In this document: positions 5,628-7,025 of the stretch, in pieces | Layout: the number at the start of each line of letters is the position of its first letter | Numbering within the stretch: the stretch's first letter is position 1 | From: CAKSKB01 sp034186235 | GTDB lineage: Bacteria > Bacillota > Clostridia > HGM11514 | Reading direction: 5' to 3' | Assembly: GCA_034186235.1 (NCBI GenBank) | Contig: JAXGBA010000135.1 | Span: 1 to 7,025, forward strand | DNA: 7,025 nucleotides | The notes under the pieces: generated by a model | What the model saw: the letters and a program-made list of their open reading frames with translations, nothing else | What the model was told of the DNA's origin: nothing | The model's database searches: none | Program-made: the position numbers and the translations under genes

Positions 5628-6869
5628 TTATTTGTTGATTTCAATACATCCCTGCAGCAATTCCACCGATACGCCGTTCAAATCCGCATCTATGGTTGAC
5701 TCATTCTCATGAATCAATGTTAACAGATACTTTGCACCCGGCACAGCATTAGGTGATAATTTAAATGTAAGAATCATCAGATTGCCGGTTTTAATATCTT
5801 CAGGCCTAATCTCTATACCGTCCCACAGGAATTTAACTCCGGAATCAAGTGTTTTGGAGCAAGTAAGGGTCAAAACTCCCGAAACTGCGTCCCCGTTTTT
5901 AACATTAACAAGTTTCATGGCACTTTCGTCATATTCAAGGCTTAATATCATTCCGAGTATTCCGGGATTTTCCGTTATATCCACAGCAACATCCGCCGTA
6001 TCTCCCGGATTTGCGTATACTGTATTCATCTTGATTATTGCCTTTTCGGAATCGCCGTTGTCTTCTTCCGGTTTAACCGTTCCGGACGATTGTGTGCCCC
6101 CCGAGGCACCCGTTCCTGTCCCTCGCACTCCGCCGCCCGACAAAGTCTCCGACTCAGAAGGCTTATTCGGATTTTCCTCCGCCTTATCTTCAGATTCAGG
6201 TTCGGCAGATGAACCTCCCCGGCTATTTTCCGATATTTCAAGCACTTTAAAGTTCCCGCAGAATCTTCTCAAGATTGCAGCCGCCTGACATCTTTCAACC
6301 AAATCAAGAGGCGCAATCATATCATTGCCGACTCCCGTAATTATTCCGTATGAATTTGCCCACTTCATACTTTCAACCGCATATCCACTTATTTTATCTT
6401 TATCGCTGTACTTATCAAGTTCCGCTGCTTTGGATACATCATATTTTTTATACGAAGCATAACGGAACATAATCGCCGCGAACTGTTCGCGCGTAGCAGT
6501 ATCATCAGGTCCGAAATGTGTTTCGCTGTATCCGCTTACAATCCCTTTTTCGGACGCCCACACCACCGCATCGCGGTAATATGCGCCGGCATCTGCATCT
6601 TCATATATTTTGCCGCGCACAAGTGGCTCTCCTTCAAGGCGCCACAGTATGGTAACAAGCATCGCTCTGGTTACCGTACCGTGCGGAGAAAACTCATTTT
6701 CACCCATACCTACCATCAGACCTTCATTCTGTGCAAAGAGCACATCGTCAAAAAACCAATCATTGGGCTTCACATCGGAAAATGTGCCTTCTCCGTTTAC
6801 GGCAGCCCCGATTACAAGTGCCGAAACGACAAAAACAGCCATTATTGCAGCAAGCATCTTCTTTATCAT
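5628..6869 (-). CDS. SLH-anchored cohesin-domain protein (scaffoldin-anchor-like)
   Basis: A 413-residue exported protein. Residues 1-26 look like a signal peptide. Three SLH repeats follow at about 29-80, 88-140 and 152-206, with the conserved TRA-type positions seen as VTRAMLVTILWR, ATREQFAAIMFR and a degenerate VERCQAAAILRR. Such repeats bind pyruvylated secondary wall polymer. Residues 214-278 form a Ser/Gly/Glu/Pro-rich linker. Residues 279-413 form a cohesin-like domain (GDTADVAVDI, NPGILGMILSLEYD, FLWDGIEIRPEDIKTGNLMILTF). SLH repeats with one cohesin match the layout of cellulosome anchoring proteins such as the SdbA/OlpB group, though the order here is SLH first. The start is ATG at 6869, with AAAGGA 11 nt upstream. 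It lies 21 nt after a dockerin gene and 18 nt before a second cohesin gene, which strongly suggests one operon. Whether the cohesin is closer to type I or type II cannot be settled by eye. Confidence 0.88.
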   Translation of the reverse strand: MIKKMLAAIMAVFVVSALVIGAAVNGEGTFSDVKPNDWFFDDVLFAQNEGLMVGMGENEFSPHGTVTRAMLVTILWRLEGEPLVRGKIYEDADAGAYYRDAVVWASEKGIVSGYSETHFGPDDTATREQFAAIMFRYASYKKYDVSKAAELDKYSDKDKISGYAVESMKWANSYGIITGVGNDMIAPLDLVERCQAAAILRRFCGNFKVLEISENSRGGSSAEPESEDKAEENPNKPSESETLSGGGVRGTGTGASGGTQSSGTVKPEEDNGDSEKAIIKMNTVYANPGDTADVAVDITENPGILGMILSLEYDESAMKLVNVKNGDAVSGVLTLTCSKTLDSGVKFLWDGIEIRPEDIKTGNLMILTFKLSPNAVPGAKYLLTLIHENESTIDADLNGVSVELLQGCIEINK

Positions 6870-6890
6870 ATCAAACCGTATCCTTTATTC

Positions 6891-7025
6891 TTAATAACCC
6901 AAAACTATTCCGTACCCTTCCGCAAGATATCTGCGGAGAGTTATTATGTCTTTCACATCAACAAGACCGTCCCTGTTGATATCGACCGCCGCCTCATTGC
7001 ATGTTACATTGTATCCGCCGGTGAT
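6891..7025 (-). CDS. C-terminal dockerin of a protein cut by the window edge
   Basis: Only the last 44 residues are visible. They read as a dockerin repeat: D15-I-N17-R-D19-G-L-V-D23-V-K-D26 has the calcium loop spacing of an EF-hand-like dockerin, followed by the helix IITLRRYLAEGYG. The first residues (ITGGYNV) line up with the helix end of that repeat (LAEGYGI), so a first repeat very probably lies just beyond the edge and this is repeat two of a normal duplicated dockerin. The stop TAA is at 6891-6893. The gene comes first among the visible genes of the operon. Dockerins bind cohesins, and the next two genes encode cohesin-like domains. The rest of the protein, for example a glycoside hydrolase, lyase or scaffold, is not in view. 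Confidence 0.88.
   Translation of the reverse strand: MTGGYNVTCNEAAVDINRDGLVDVKDIITLRRYLAEGYGIVLGY

Overview
The window looks like a piece of an anaerobic Gram-positive genome, most likely a member of the Clostridia (Bacillota). The signs are SLH, cohesin and dockerin modules, a clostridial-style ferrous iron operon with a FeoB-associated Cys-rich protein, strong GGAGG-type ribosome binding sites, and a tRNA gene without an encoded CCA end. Genus cannot be named from this sequence. Every supported gene lies on the minus strand, so transcription runs from the right edge to the left edge.

Right block (7025 to 4656). Three genes are closely spaced (21 and 18 nt gaps). The first is the 3' end of a protein finishing in a type I-like dockerin. 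The second is an exported protein with three SLH repeats, a low-complexity linker and a C-terminal cohesin-like domain. The third is a secreted protein with a related cohesin-like domain, a Cys/His-rich middle and a C-terminal beta module. The block ends at a terminator built on a perfect 42-bp palindrome. Together these genes look like a small cell-surface docking system of cellulosome type: SLH repeats to hold the wall, cohesins to hold dockerin proteins, and a dockerin partner next door. No catalytic domain is visible inside the window.

Middle spacer (4655 to 4187). It holds a complete tRNA-Lys(CTT) unit with its own near-consensus promoter and a terminator starting directly after the tRNA, followed by a strong promoter for the iron operon.

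Iron block (4186 to 1156). A FeoA-FeoB fusion, a 47-residue Cys-rich membrane protein and a YfcE-type phosphodiesterase are translationally coupled through 4-nt overlaps. The two small genes start with GTG and TTG. The block ends in a hairpin partly made from the last codons of yfcE.

Left block (990 to 1). This is the 5' part of a membrane-fusion (HlyD/MacA/YknX-like) transporter adaptor. It is interrupted at the left edge by a perfect 113-bp inverted repeat of its own coding sequence, most simply a fold-back assembly or amplification chimera at a contig end. Bases 1-113 should not be trusted as genome order.
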